A stretch of 64,000 nt of DNA from Hirundichthys speculiger (GCA_018398805.1 JAGFBZ010002954.1:1-64000), one strand, 5' to 3'; counted from the first letter of the stretch, positions 20,247 to 31,666 are shown. Numbers and translations are program-made. Notes: generated by a model from the sequence alone, not told the origin.

Positions 20247-21682
20247 TGGAGGCTGCAGTTCCTCCACCGACCACTAGAGGCTGCAGGTCCTCTACCGACC
20301 ACTAGAGGCTGCAGTTCCTCCCGACCACTAGAGGCTGCAGTTCCTCTACTGACCACTAGAGGCTGCAGTTCCTCTACCGACCACTAGAGGCTGCAGTTCC
20401 TCTACCGACCACTAGAGGCTGCAGTTCCTCTACTGACCACTAGAGGCTGCAGTTCCTCTACCGACCACTAGAGGCTGCGGTTCCTCTACTGACCACTAGA
20501 GGCTGCAGTTCCTCTACCGACCACTAGAGGCTGCGGTTCCTCTACCGACCACTAGAGGCTGCAGTTCCTCCACTGACCGCTAGAGGCTGCAGTTCCTCTA
20601 CTGACCACTAGAGGCTGCAGTTCTCTACTGACCACTAGAGGCTGCAGTTCCTCTACTGACCACTAGAGGCTGCAGTTCCTCTACTGACCACTAGAGGCTG
20701 CAGTTCCTCACTGACCACTAGAGGCTGCGTTCCTCTACTGACCACTAGAGGCTGCAGTTCCTCTACCGACCACTAGAGGCTGCAGTTCCTCTACCGACCA
20801 CTAGAGGCTGCAGTTCTCTCTACTGACCAGAGGGTGCAGTTCCTCTACCGACCACTAGAGGCTGCAGTTCCTCTACCGACCACTAGAGGCTGCAGTTCCT
20901 CTACTGACCACTAGAGGCTGCAGTTCCTCTACCGACCACTAGAGGCTGCAGTTCCTCTACCGACCACTAGAGGCTGCAGTTTCCTCCGACCACTAGAGGC
21001 TGCAGTTCCTCTACGACCACTAGAGGCTGCAGTTCCTCTACCGACCACTAGAGGCTGCAGTTCCTCTACCGACCACTAGAGGCTGCAGTTCCTCTACCGA
21101 CCACTAGAGGCTGCAGTTCCTCTACCGACCACTAGAGGCTGCAGTTCCTCTACCGACCACTAGAGGCTGCAGTTCCTCCACCGACCACTAGAGGCTGCAG
21201 TTCCTCTACCGACCACTAGAGGCTGCAGTTCCTCTACCGACCACTAGAGGCTGCAGTTCCTCTACCGACCACTAGAGGCTGCAGTTCCTCTACTGACCAC
21301 TAGAGGCTGCAGTTCCTCTACCGACCACTAGAGGCTGCAGTTCCTCTACTGACCACTAGAGGCTGCAGTTCCTCTACCGACCTAGAGGCTGCAGTTCCTC
21401 TACCGACCACTAGAGGCTGCAGTTCCTCTACCGACCACTAGAGGCTGCAGTTCCTCTACTGACCTAGAGGCTGCAGTTCCTCTACCGACCACTAGAGGCT
21501 GCAGTTCCTCTACCGACCGCTAGAGGCTGCAGTTCCTCTACCGACCACTAGAGGCTGTTCCTCTAGACCACTAGAGCCTGCAGTTCCTCTACCGACCACT
21601 AGAGGCTGCAGTTCCTCTACTACGACCGCTAGAGGCTGCAGTTCCTCTACTCACCACTAGAGGCTGCAGTTCCTCTATTGGA
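20247..21682 (+). repeat. 28-bp minisatellite family, array 2
   Basis: Same unit and orientation as array 1, about 51 copies by length. It is more homogeneous than array 1, with GAGGCTGCAG almost throughout and C/T alternation in CTACYGACC. Confidence 0.96.
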
Positions 21683-21689
21683 AGAGGGA

Positions 21690-21732
21690 GACAGAGCCAG
21701 GTTCAGGTTCAGGTTCAGGTTCAAGTTCAGGT
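21690..21732 (+). repeat. (GTTCAG)n short repeat
   Basis: Six to seven hexamers CAGGTT in a row immediately after the 28-bp array. Confidence 0.85.
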
Positions 21733-22056
21733 TGCTTGACTAATGAGGAGTCGTCCAAACTGGTCTTTAATTACCTGGTTTACCTGGAGCGGTATTAACT
21801 CATGGATCACAGTTCCAGTTTGACTGTTTAATGGTGCAGAAGATGCTTTACTTCGTTGTTCCTTAGACGTGTTTTTTGCAGAGAACCAGTCCTGGACAGC
21901 ACTCATTAAATCCTGCTCATTACTCTTTTGACCTTTTTTAATTTTTTCTGCAGTTCCATGAAGTGATTTTCATTTCAGTCGTCATTTTCTTATTTTGATA
22001 TTATGTCTTCTGCTGGTACCGTTACTAAGGAACCGCTGCAACCAGTTCCAGGTTGA
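21733..22056. other. Unique spacer
   Basis: AT-rich sequence between two arrays with no open frame or regulatory motif that I can support. Confidence 0.4.
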
Positions 22057-23200
22057 GAGGAACTGGGGGAACGTTGCTGGAACGTTGCTGGAACGTTGCA
22101 GGAACGTTGCTGGAACGTTGCAGGAACGTTGCTGGAACGTTGCTGGAACGTTGCAGGAACGTTGCTGGAACGTTGCAGGAACGTTGCAGGAACATTGCTG
22201 GAACATTGCAGGAACGTTGCTGGAACATTGCTGGAACATTGCTGGAACATTGCAGGAACGTTGCAGGAACTTTGCTGGAACATTGCTGTAAAGTTGCAGG
22301 AACGTTGCTGGAACGTTGCAGGAACATTGCTGGAACGTTGGTGGAACGTTGCAGGAACGTTGCAGGAACGTTGCAGGAACGTTGCTGGAACATTGCTGGA
22401 ACATTGCAGGAACGTTGCTGGAACATTGCTGGAACGTTGCTGGAACATTGCAGGAACGTTGCTGGAACGTTGCTGGAACGTTGCAGGAAAGTTGCAGGAA
22501 CGTTGCTGGAACGTTGCAGGAAAGTTGCAGGAACGTTGCTGGAACGTTGCTGGAACATTGCTGGAACGTTGCAGGAACGTTGCAGGAACGTTGCAGGAAC
22601 GTTGCTGGAAAGTTGCTGAAACGTTGCTGGATCATTGCTGGAACGTTGCTGGAAAGTTGCTGGAACGTTGCTGGAACGTTGCTGGAAAGTTGCTGGAAAG
22701 TTGCAGGAACGTTGCTGGAACGTTGCTGGAACGTTGCAGGAACGTTGCAGGAACGTTGCTGGAACGTTGCAGGAATTTTGTGGCAGGAATGTGCTGCGGA
22801 ACATTGCTGAAACGTTGCAGGAACGTTGCTGGAACGTTGCTGGAACGTTGCTGGAACGTTGCTGGAACGTTGCAGGAACGTTGCTGGAACGTTGCTGGAA
22901 CGTTGCAGGAATGTTGCAGGAATGATGCAGGAACGTTGCTGAAACGTTGCAGGAACGTTGCTGGAACGTTGCTGGAACGTTGCTGGAACGTTGCTGGAAC
23001 GTTGCTGGAAAGTTGCTGGAACTTTGCTGGAACGTTGCAGGAACGTTGCTGGAACGTTGCTGGAACGTTGCTGGAACGTTGCAGGAACGTTGCAGGAACG
23101 TTGCAGGAACGTTGCTGGAACGTTGCTGGAACGTTGCAGGAACGTTGCAGGAACATTGCTGGAACGTTGCTGGAACGTTGCTGGAATGTTCACATCAACT
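22057..23200 (+). repeat. 11-bp GGAACGTTGCW minisatellite
   Basis: About 100 copies of GGAACGTTGCT or GGAACGTTGCA, with GGAACATTGCT as the main variant. AACGTT is palindromic, so each unit is partly self-complementary. Eleven is not a multiple of three and the unit lacks stops on both strands, so all frames stay open (up to 403 codons); none is a gene. Flanks at 23,200-23,320 are degenerate copies. Confidence 0.96.
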
Positions 23201-23320
23201 TTGCCTGAACTTTACTGGAATTTTGCTAAATGTTTGAGGGAAGTTGCCACAACGTTGGCAGGATATTGCTAAAATACTCCTGGAACATTTCCAGGAATGT
23301 TTCTGGAACGTTTCTGGAAA

Positions 23321-23666
23321 CAAAGTTTGACAGCAGGATGTCTCCATAAGTGAGCAGCTGGACCGGTTTTTCTTCACCTCATTGTTCTGTGTTTGGACCA
23401 AAGACTCTGAATGAGTGAAGATCTGCTCTACGTTCATGCCGTGAAGGCATCTTTGGAACGTGGGAACGCTGCTTCTGTTTCTGTTCCAGGTCAGTTAGGG
23501 GCGGGGCCTCTCATTGTTCTGCAGCGAGTCACAGAGGCTCTGAACAAAGAGTGACAGTGGAGTGTGATGTAACACCAGGGCGTCCTGCTTCCACAGAAAG
23601 AAGATTCCTTCCGCTGAGACTCATCAACAAACAAAGGCAGCAGAAATGTCCTCAATCCATGCTCTG

Positions 23667-23670
<4 letters not shown>
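23321..23670. other. Unique segment with a GC box
   Basis: Contains GGGGCGGGGCC at about 23,499-23,509 and CAGCGAGTCACAGAG downstream of it. A promoter is possible, but there is no TATA box or clear first exon. Confidence 0.3.

Positions 23671-23727
<57 letters not shown>
23671..23727. repeat. (TA)n microsatellite
   Basis: Uninterrupted AT run of 57 bp that ends in the TA target site of the adjoining MITE. Confidence 0.95.
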
Positions 23728-23730
<3 letters not shown>

Positions 23731-24092
23731 TCATGGAAAAAAAATTTAGACCACCATTTTTTCTTCACTTTCTTGTTCATTTTAATACCTGGTACCACTA
23801 AACGTCATCATGTGACTAAAACAGACAGAAAAGAAAACACTGAATGCATAAAAGCAGTGTTTTTGGCAGTACAACGCCATAGCTATTGATGTAAAAACTT
23901 AAGTGATTTAGGTTATAATCAAGAAAACCATGGAAAATGGTAAGATATCAGCTCTTAAATAAAACTCTTATGAGCAATCTTTGTGGTTATCGTTATGTTT
24001 GTCCAAACAAATGTACCTTTAGTTGTACCAGGCATTAAAATGAACAAGAAACTGAAGAAAACAAGGTGGTCTAATAATTTTTTCCATGACTG
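23728..24092 (+). mobile_element. Tc1/mariner-type MITE, 365 bp
   Basis: Begins CAGTCATGGAAAAAAAATTT and ends in the reverse, AATTTTTTCCATGACTG, flanked on both sides by TA. The inverted repeats extend about 75 bp (TAGACCACC, CTTGTTCATTTTAAT and CCTGGTAC all recur in inverted orientation). There is no coding sequence. The arrangement, TA duplication and long inverted repeats with a CAGTCATGG terminus, is typical of fish Tc1-derived MITEs. Confidence 0.88.
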
Positions 24093-24094
24093 TA

Positions 24095-24495
24095 TATATA
24101 TATATAGATATATATATAAACCATAAACCAGCAGAAACATGAAGCTCTGCAGGTTGTTTGTGTCCTGAAAGACTTCCTGCAGGTTTGTTTTAAAAGCAGA
24201 GAAAACCACCAGAGAACCAGAGACCGTGGATGTGGTCGCTGTCACAAATAGGTCACCAGAAACCTCTGTGATGGAGGAGAACGCTGCTGCTCAGAGGTGT
24301 GGGTGCAAGGCAGCAGTGAAGGGAATAAGATCAACTACCTGCAAACCTGACACTGATCTTATGAGGTCAATAGTTTTCCCTCACCTGAGCCAGAAACAAC
24401 AGCAACAGGTAACTCCTCTGGTTACCAGTCAGACCACATTTCAGTAATAATTGGCTCTGCTTCAAGGAAACTTCTTCCCAGCCATCATTATGCTG
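24095..24495. other. Unique segment
   Basis: Starts with a short TATATA/TAGATA run and contains a 73-codon open frame at 24,226-24,447 with no recognisable domain. Not called as a gene. Confidence 0.35.
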
Positions 24496-24499
24496 GCTC

Positions 24500-25618
24500 A
24501 GTAGATCCTACCTGACACCTGAAGCTTCAGTAGATCCTACCTGACACCTGAACCTCAGTAGATCCTACCTGACACCTGAAGCTTCAGTAGATCCTACCTG
24601 ACACCTGAACCTCAGTAGATCCTACCTGACACCTGAAGCTTCAGTAGATCCTACCTGACACCTGAACCTCAGTAGATCCTAACCGACACCTGAACCTCAG
24701 TAGATCCTACCTGACACCTGAAGCTTCAGTAGATCCTACCTGACACCTGAAGCTCCAGTAGATCCTACCTGACACCTGAAGCCTCAGTAGATCCTACCTG
24801 ACACCTGAAGCTTTAGTAGATCCTGACTGACACCTGAAGCCTCAGTAGATCCTACCTGACACCTAAAGCTTCAGTAGATCCTGCCTGAAACCTGAAGCCT
24901 CAGTGGATCCTACCTGACACCTGAAGCCTTAGTAGATCCTGCCTGACACCTGAAGCCTCAGTAGATCCTGCCTGACACCTGAAGCCTCAGTAGATCCCGC
25001 CTGACACCTGAAGCACCTGAAGCCTCAGTAGATCCTACCTGACACCCGAAGCCTCAGTAGATCCTGCCTGACACCTGAAGCTTCAGTAGATCCTACCTGA
25101 CACCTGAAGCCTGAGTAGATCCCATCTGACACCTGAAGCCTGAGTAGATCCCGCCTGACACCTGAAGCTTCAGTAGATCCCGCCTGACACCTGAAGCCTC
25201 AGTAAATCCCATCTGACATCTGAAGCCTCAGTAGATCCCGCCTGACACCTCATTAGATCTCGCCTGACACCTGAAGCACCTGAAGCCTCAGTAGATCCTA
25301 CCTGACACCCGAAGCCTCAGTAGATCCTGCCTGACACCTGAAGCTTCAGTAGATCCTACCTGACACCTGAAGCCTGAGTAGATCCCACCTGACACCTGAA
25401 GCCTCAGTAGATCCCGCCTGACACCTGAAGCCTAAGTAGATCCTGTCTGACACCTGAAGCTTCAGTAGATCCTGCCTGACACCTGAAGCCTCAGTAGATC
25501 CCGCCTGACACCTGAAGCTTCAGTAGATCCTGCCTGAAACCTGAAGCCTCAGTGGATCCTGTCTGACACCTGAAGCCTCAGTAGATCCTGTCTGACACCT
25601 GAAGCCTCAGTAGATCAG
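24500..25618 (+). repeat. 28-29-bp CAGTAGATCC minisatellite
   Basis: Unit CAGTAGATCCTACCTGACAC followed by CTGAAGCTT or CTGAACCT, about 38 copies. The first third alternates GCTT and CCTC endings; later units carry TGCC or CCGCC in place of TACC. A block around 25,010-25,100 recurs at 25,265-25,370, so it is a larger internal duplication. Confidence 0.95.
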
Positions 25619-25722
25619 GCTTCAACCTATTGTCAGATCATGACAACAATGCAACAGAAAAGTTGTAATATTAAGTTAGAAAGTTGTGATTGTGTGGCCC
25701 TAAACATTAATGACAAGTAGCA

Positions 25723-26428
25723 GCTATATTAGACTAGACTAGACTAGATTAGACTTGACTAGACTAGACTAGACTAGATTAGATTAGACTAGACTAGACT
25801 AGATTAGACTTGACTAGACTAGACTAGACTAGATTAGACTTGACTAGATTAGATTAGACTAGACTAGACTAGATTAGACTTGACTAGACTAGACTAGACT
25901 AGATTAGACTTGACTAGACTAGACTAGATTAGATTTGACTAGACTAGATTAGACTAGACTAGACTAGACTAGACTAGACTAGACTAGATTAGACTTGACT
26001 GGACTAGACTTGACTAGACTAGACTAGATTAGACTTGACTAGACTAGCCTACACTATGATTAGAATAGCCTAGATTATGATTAGACTAGATTAGACTACA
26101 CTATGATTAGACGAGACTATAAATAGACTATACTAGCCTAGACTAGGCTAGATTAGACTATGATTAGACTAGATTAAACTAGACAAACAAAGTCTAGTCT
26201 AATCATAGTCTAGTCTAATCTAGTCTACTCATAGTCTAGTCGAATCTAGTCTACTCATAGTCTAGTCTAATCTAGACTATGATTAGACTAGATTAGATTA
26301 GACTAGATTCGACTAGATTAGTCTAGTCTACTCATAGTCTAGTCTAATCTAGTCTAATCTAGTCTAATCTAGTCTAGTCTACTCATAGTCTAGTCGAATC
26401 TAGTCTAATCTAGTCTAATCTAGTCTAG
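25723..26428. repeat. Palindromic (TAGAC)n pentamer array
   Basis: The left part (to about 26,183) is TAGAC/TAGAT/TTGAC on the plus strand. The right part (from about 26,190) is mainly GTCTA/ATCTA, the reverse complement. The switch point is at 26,183-26,191 (AGACAAACAAAGTCT). The right side also contains short re-inverted patches near 26,274-26,314. The whole block can fold back on itself. Confidence 0.93.
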
Positions 26429-26758
26429 TCCAGTGTCACCTGCTCCTGGTTGTTCTCTGGTTTAGAGATCATCTCTGGAATCACAGCTTTGCTTTAATTC
26501 TTAGTTTCACTCCCAGTTTTCTTTGTTGGAGTCTCTAAACCATTAAACTCTCTCTAAACTGCTGCGGCCCTTTCGCCTCCCTCTGATTGGCCCAGCAGCT
26601 GTGATGAGTGAGGGATCATGGGAGTCCAGACTCAGCTGTTTCTGGTCCACAGAGAGCCGCTGAGAAGGCGTGGCTCTTTTAAGTCTAATCTCCAGGACTT
26701 CCTGGATCAGAGTCAGCTGACGTCAACCCTCGGCCCGTTTCAGCTCAGATACAACAAG
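26429..26758 (+). promoter_or_regulatory. Promoter-like island with CCAAT and CRE
   Basis: Contains TGATTGGCCC (inverted CCAAT box) at about 26,583-26,592, GGCTCTTTTAAG (weak TATA-like) near 26,691, and a full palindromic CRE TGACGTCA at 26,718-26,725. These lie within 150 bp. No first exon can be assigned because a 22-bp array starts immediately downstream. Confidence 0.35.
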
Positions 26759-27560
26759 GGAAGGCCCCTGGGTGAGCAGAGCTGGGCCCCTGGGTGATAA
26801 GAGCCAGGCCCTGGGTGATAAGAGCCAGGCCCCTGGGTGAGCAGAGCTGGGCCCCTGGGTGATAAGAGCCAGGCCCCTGGATGAAATGAGCCGGGCCCCA
26901 GGTGATAAGAGCCGGGCCCCTGGGTGATAAGAGCCGGGCCCCTGGGTGAGCAGAGCTGGGCCCCTGGGTGATTACAGCCAGGCCCCTGGGTGATAAGAGC
27001 CGGGCCCCTGGATGAAATGAGCCGGGCCCCAGGGTGATAAGAGCCGGGCCCCTGGGTGATAAGAGCCAGACCCCTGGGTGATTACAGTCGGGCCCTGGGT
27101 GATTACAGCCGGGCCCCTGGGTGAGCAGAGCCGGGCCCCTGGTTAAGCAGAGCCAGGCCCCTGGATGAAATGAGCCGGGCCCCTGGGTGATTAGAGCCAG
27201 ACCTCTGGGTGATTACAGCGGGGCCCCTGGGTGATTACAGTAAGGCCCCAGGGTGATAAGAGCCAGGCCCCTGGATGAAATGAGCCGGGCCCCAGGGTGA
27301 TAAGAGCCGGGCCCCTGGGTGATAAGAGCCAGACCCCTGGGTGATTACAGTCGGGCCCCTGGGTGATTACAGCCGGGCCCCTGGGTGAGCAGAGCCGGGC
27401 CCCTGGTTAAGCAGAGCCAGGCCCCTGGATGAAATGAGCCGGGCCCTGGGTGATTAGAGCCAGACCTCTGGGTGATTACAGCGGGGCCCCTGGGTGATTA
27501 CAGTAAGGCCCCAGGGTGATAAGAGCCGGGCCCCTGGGTGATTAGAGCCGGGCCCCTGGT
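26759..27560 (+). repeat. 22-bp GGGCCCCTGGGTGATAAGAG minisatellite
   Basis: About 36 copies of GGGCCCCTGGGTGATAAGAG plus CC, with variants GAGCAGAG, GATTACAG and GATGAAATGAG. A block of about nine units near 26,985-27,240 is repeated at 27,260-27,510, so there is higher-order duplication. Confidence 0.95.
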
Positions 27561-27694
27561 GGTCAGTAAAGGACTGAGTCTGGAGAAGTTGTCTCTTGGT
27601 CCATACAGACAAACACAACCAGGACCACCAGAACCTGCAGGCGGTCTCTTGGAGGGAAGAGGAGCAAAGACAGTGTTGGACAGAAGCCAGAGCT

Positions 27695-27720
27695 GGTCAC
27701 GTGACCTGGAGGTGGGCGGG
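27695..27720 (+). promoter_or_regulatory. CLEAR-type E-box and GC box
   Basis: GGTCACGTGACC (27,695-27,706) is a perfect 12-bp palindrome containing GTCACGTGAC, the consensus bound by USF and TFEB/MITF proteins. It is followed at 27,711 by GTGGGCGGGG, a GC box. Together they suggest a TATA-less promoter, though no transcript start is visible. Confidence 0.4.
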
Positions 27721-27898
27721 GCCTCTGTGTTGGCATAGCTGCCACTTTCCTCCCCCCCAACAGACGCAGCCAAGAGGAAAATCCCTGCCCAGACCTGCAC
27801 GTAGGCCCGTTCACCTGGCGCCGGGCCAGATAGGAGGACTGTTTGATCAGAACCAGCGCAGCATGGTGACCCAAATCACACAGCTGACCTCACAGCCG

Positions 27899-27899
<1 letters not shown>
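27721..27899 (+). other. Segment with a possible splice acceptor
   Basis: TTCCTCCCCCCCAACAG near 27,750-27,766 is a strong acceptor-like sequence. The following frame reads TQPRGKSLPRPARRP and ends in GGLFDQNQRSMVTQITQLT before a poly(G) tract that begins GTGGGG. I could not confirm a gene, and the other two frames have stops. Confidence 0.25.

Positions 27900-27928
<29 letters not shown>
27900..27928 (+). repeat. Poly(G) tract of 29
   Basis: Twenty-nine consecutive G residues. Its true length is uncertain in any sequencing technology. Confidence 0.95.
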
Positions 27929-27929
<1 letters not shown>

Positions 27930-28035
27930 GCAAACTGACTCAGTTGAGACGAGGAAAAGCTGCCTGAGAGCAGCTGTCATCACCTGCGTCTGAAATGAAA
28001 CACCTCCAGTTCTGGAACTTTCTCACTGAGGCCTC

Positions 28036-28113
28036 CACCTGGACCTGGACCTGGACCTGGACCTGGACCTGGACCTGGACCTGGACCTGGACCTGGACCT
28101 GGACCTGGACCTG
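28036..28113 (+). repeat. (CCTGGA)n hexamer array
   Basis: About 13 uniform hexamers, ACCTGG in register, encoding Thr-Trp, Gly-Pro or Leu-Asp dipeptides depending on frame. Confidence 0.95.
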
Positions 28114-28425
28114 GACCTGCACCTGCACCTACAACTGCACCACAGAGTCCAGAACCTGGACTCCAGAACCTGGACTCTGCTGCTGCACCTACAACTGCAC
28201 CGCAGAGTCCAGAACCTGAACTCTGCTGCTGCACCTACAACTGCACCGCAGAGTCCAGAACCTGGACTCCAGAACCTGGACTCTGCTGCTGCACCTACAA
28301 CTGCACCGCAGAGTCCAGAACCTGGACTCCAGAACCTGGACTCTGCTGCTGCACCTACAACTGCACCGCAGAGTCCAGAACCTGGACTCTGCTGCTGCAC
28401 CTACAACTGCACCGCAGAGTCCAGG
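28114..28425 (+). repeat. 60-bp repeat
   Basis: Three full 60-bp units (CTCTGCTGCTGCACCTACAA, CTGCACCGCAGAGTCCAGAA, CCTGGACTCCAGAACCTGGA) plus shortened units of about 44 bp. Lines starting 28,261 and 28,321 are identical over 60 bases. The 60-bp unit is a multiple of three, but the short units shift the frame, so a coding repeat is unlikely. Confidence 0.93.
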
Positions 28426-28438
28426 TCCTCTGCTTCAG

Positions 28439-28519
28439 TGATGAATCAGCAACCTGAGGATGAATTTCTCGTTGGTGCTGTTCCAGTGAAGATGTGTGAA
28501 GATGACGAACGGTTGTCAG
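28439..28519 (+). CDS. Candidate 81-nt exon (MNQQPEDEFLV...)
   Basis: Acceptor TCCTCTGCTTCAG is followed by TG, then ATG and 25 further codons (MNQQPEDEFLVGAVPVK ... DDERLS), then CAG|GTAAAG, a good donor. Length is 81 nt, phase 1 at both ends. The peptide is acidic and of normal composition. It lies between a 60-bp array and a 2.9-kb array, so neighbouring exons would be far away. The gene is not recognised. Confidence 0.38.
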
Positions 28520-28639
28520 GTAAAGGTGTGTCATTACATCATTAATTAATGCACAAGTTTACTCTGAAATTACTCAGTGGAGATGATTGTAGACACGTTT
28601 CTGGAGGGAAACATCCTGACGCCAGACAAGACCTGCAGC

Positions 28640-31562
28640 TGCTCTGGACCTCAGGTTCTCAGGGCCCTGGTTCAGGACCCTGGTTCAGGACCTCAGGTTC
28701 TTAGGACTCTGGTTCAGGACCTCAGGTTCTCAGGACCCTGGTTCAGGACCTCAGGTTCTCAGGACCCTGGTTCAGGACCCTGGTTCAGGACCCTGGTTCA
28801 GGACCCTGGTTCAGGACCCTGGTTCAGGACCTGGTTCAGGGCCCTGGTTCAGGACCCTGGTTCAGGACCTCAGGTTCTCAGGGCCCTGGTTCAGGACCCT
28901 GGTTCAGGGCCCTGGTTCAGGACCCTGGTTCAGGACCCTGGTTAAGGACCCTGGTTCAGGGCCCTGGTTCAGGGCCCTGGTTCAGGTCCCTGTTCCCCTG
29001 GTTCAGGACCTCAGGTTCTTAGGACCCTGGTTCAGGACCTTCAGGGCCCTGGTTTCAGGCCCTGGTTCAGGACCCTGGTTTCAGGGCCCTGGTTCAGGAC
29101 CCTGGTTCAGGGCCCCTGGTCAGGACCCTGGTTCAGGACCCTGGTTTAAGGACCTCAGGTTCTCAGGGCCCTGGTTCAGGACCCTGGTTCAGGACCCTGG
29201 TTCGGGCCTGGTTTCAGGGCCCTGGTTCAGGACCCCTGGTTCAGGACCTCAGGTTTCTCAGGACCTGGTTCAGGACCTGGTTCAGGACCCTGGTTCAGGG
29301 CCCTGGTTCAGGGCCCAGGTTCAGGACCCTGGTTCAGGGCCCTGTTTCAGGACCCTGGTTCAGGACCTCAGGTTCTCAGGGCCCTGGTTCAGGACCCTGG
29401 TTCAGGGCCCTGGTTCAGGACCCTGGTTCAGGACCCTGGTTAAGGACCTCAGGTTCTCAGGGCCCTGGTTCAGGACCCTGGTTCAGGACCCTGGTTCAGG
29501 GCCCTGGTTCAGGGCCCAGGTTCAGGACCCTGGTCCAGGACCTCAGGTTCTCAGGGCCCTGGTTCAGGACCCTGGTTCAGGACCCTGGTTCAGGGCCCTG
29601 ATTAAGGGCCCTGGTTCAGGACCCTGGTTAAGGACCTCAGGTTCTTAGGACCCTGGTTCAGGACCTCAGGTTCTCAGGACCCTGGTTCAGGACCCTGGTT
29701 CAGGGCCCTGGTTCAGGGCCCAGGTTCAGGACCCTGGTTAAGGACCTCAGGTTCTCAGGGCCCTGGTTCAGGACCCTGGTTCAGGACCTCAGGTTCTCAA
29801 GGCCCTGGTTCAGGACCCTGGTTCAGGACCCTGGTTCAGGACCCTGGTTCAGGGCCCTGATTCAGGGCCCTGGTTCAGGACCCTGGTTCAGGACCTCAGG
29901 TTCTCAGGGCCCTGGTTCAGGACCTCAGGGTCTCAGGGCCCTGGTTCAGGACCCTGGTTCAGGACCTCAGGTACTCAGGACCCTGTCCAGGACCTCAGGT
30001 TCAGGCCCTCAGGACCCTGGTTCAGGACCCTGTTCAGGACCCTTCAGGACCCTGGTTCAGGACCCTGGTTCAGGACCTCAGGGTCTCAGGGTCAGGGCCA
30101 GGGCCCAGGTGGTTCAGGACCCTGGTTCAGGACCTCAGGTACTCAGGACCCTGGTCCAGGACCTCAGGTTCTCAGGGCCCTGGTTCAGGACCCTGGTTCA
30201 GGACCTCAGGTTCTCAGGGCCCTGGTTCAGGACACTGGTTCAGGACCCTGGTTCAGGGCCCTGGTTCAGGACCCTGGTTCAGGACCTCAGGTTCTCAGGG
30301 CCCTGGTTCAGGACCCTGATTCAGGGCCCTGGTTCAGGGACCTGGTTCAGGACCCTGGTTCAGGACCTCAGGTTCTCAGGGCCCTGGTTCAGGACCCTGA
30401 TTCAGGACCCTGGTTCAGGGACCTGGTTCAGGACCCTGGTTCCGGACCTCAGGTTCTTAGGACCCTAGTTCAGGACCCATGTTCAGGACCCTGGTTCAGG
30501 ACCCTGGTTCAGGACCTCAGGTACTCAGGATCCTGGTTCAGGACCCTGGTTCAGGACCCTGGTTCAGAACCTCAGGTACTCAGGACCCTGGTTCAGGGCC
30601 CTGGTTTAGGACCCTGGTCCAGGACCTCAGGTTCTTAGGACCCTGGTTCAGGACCCTGGTTCAGGGCCATGGTTCAGGATCCTGGTTCAGGACCTCAGGT
30701 TCTCAGGGCCCTGGTTCAGGACCCTGGTTCAGGACCTCAGGTTCTTAGGACCCTGGTTCAGGACCCTGGTTCAGGACCCTGGTTCAGGACCCTGGTTCAG
30801 GGCCCTGGTTCAGGACCTCAGGTTCTTAGGACCCTGGTTCAGGGCCCTGGTTCAGAGCTCTGGTTCAGGACCTCAGGTTCTTAGGACTCTGGTTAAGGAC
30901 CCTGGTTCAGGACCCTGGTTCAGGACCCTGGTTCAGGACCTCAGGTCTCAGGGCCCTGGTTCAGGACCCTGGTTCAGGACCCTGGTTCAGGACCTCAGGG
31001 TCTCAGGGCTCTGGTTCAGGACCCTGGTTCAGGACCTCAGGTACTCAGGACCCTGGTTCAGGACCTCAGGTTCTTAGGACCCTGGTTCAGGGCCCTGGTT
31101 CAGGACCTCAGGTTCTTAGGACCCTGGTTCAGGACCCTGGTTCAGGGCCCTGGTTCAGGACCCTGGTTCAGGACCCTGGTTCAGGGCCCTGGTTCTGGAC
31201 CCTGGTTCAGGACCTCAGGTTCTCAGGGCCCTGGTTCAGGACCCTGGTTCAGGACCCTGGTTCAGGACCTCAGGTTCTCAGGGCCCTTGTTCAGGACCCT
31301 GGTTCAGGACCTCAGGGTCTCAGGGCACTGGTTCAGGACCCTGGTTCAGGACCTCAGGTACTCAGGACCCTGGTCCAGGACCTCAGGTTCTCAGGGCCCT
31401 GGTTCAGGACCCTGGTTCAGGACCCTGGTTCAGGACCCTAGTTCAGGACCTCAGGGTCTCAGGGCCCTGGTTCAGGACCCTGGTTCAGGACCTCAGGTTC
31501 TCAGGGCCCTGGTTCAGGACCCTGGTTCAGGACCCTGGTTCAGGACCTCAGGTTCTCAGGGC
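28640..31562 (+). repeat. 13-bp GGTTCAGGACCCT minisatellite, 2.9 kb
   Basis: Units GGTTCAGGACCCT and GGTTCAGGGCCCT, with an interspersed longer block GGACCTCAGGTTCTCAGGGC that recurs irregularly and marks higher-order units. More than 200 basic units by length. Several 70-120-codon frames through it are artefacts. Confidence 0.96.
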
Positions 31563-31666
31563 TTCGAGCTAATAGCGGAATGACTCAGCACTTCTCGAAA
31601 CTCATTTCACTCATTTCAGACTCATAAGAGCAGAAAATACTTTTTTTTGTTGTCTAGTGTTTTAGC

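Noticed and set aside
21982..23208. Open frames of 403 (minus) and 370 (plus) codons reading NVPATFQQRSS or NVAGTLLERC
   Set aside because: They follow an 11-bp repeat lacking stops on either strand; all six frames are open. No start context, splice or homology support.
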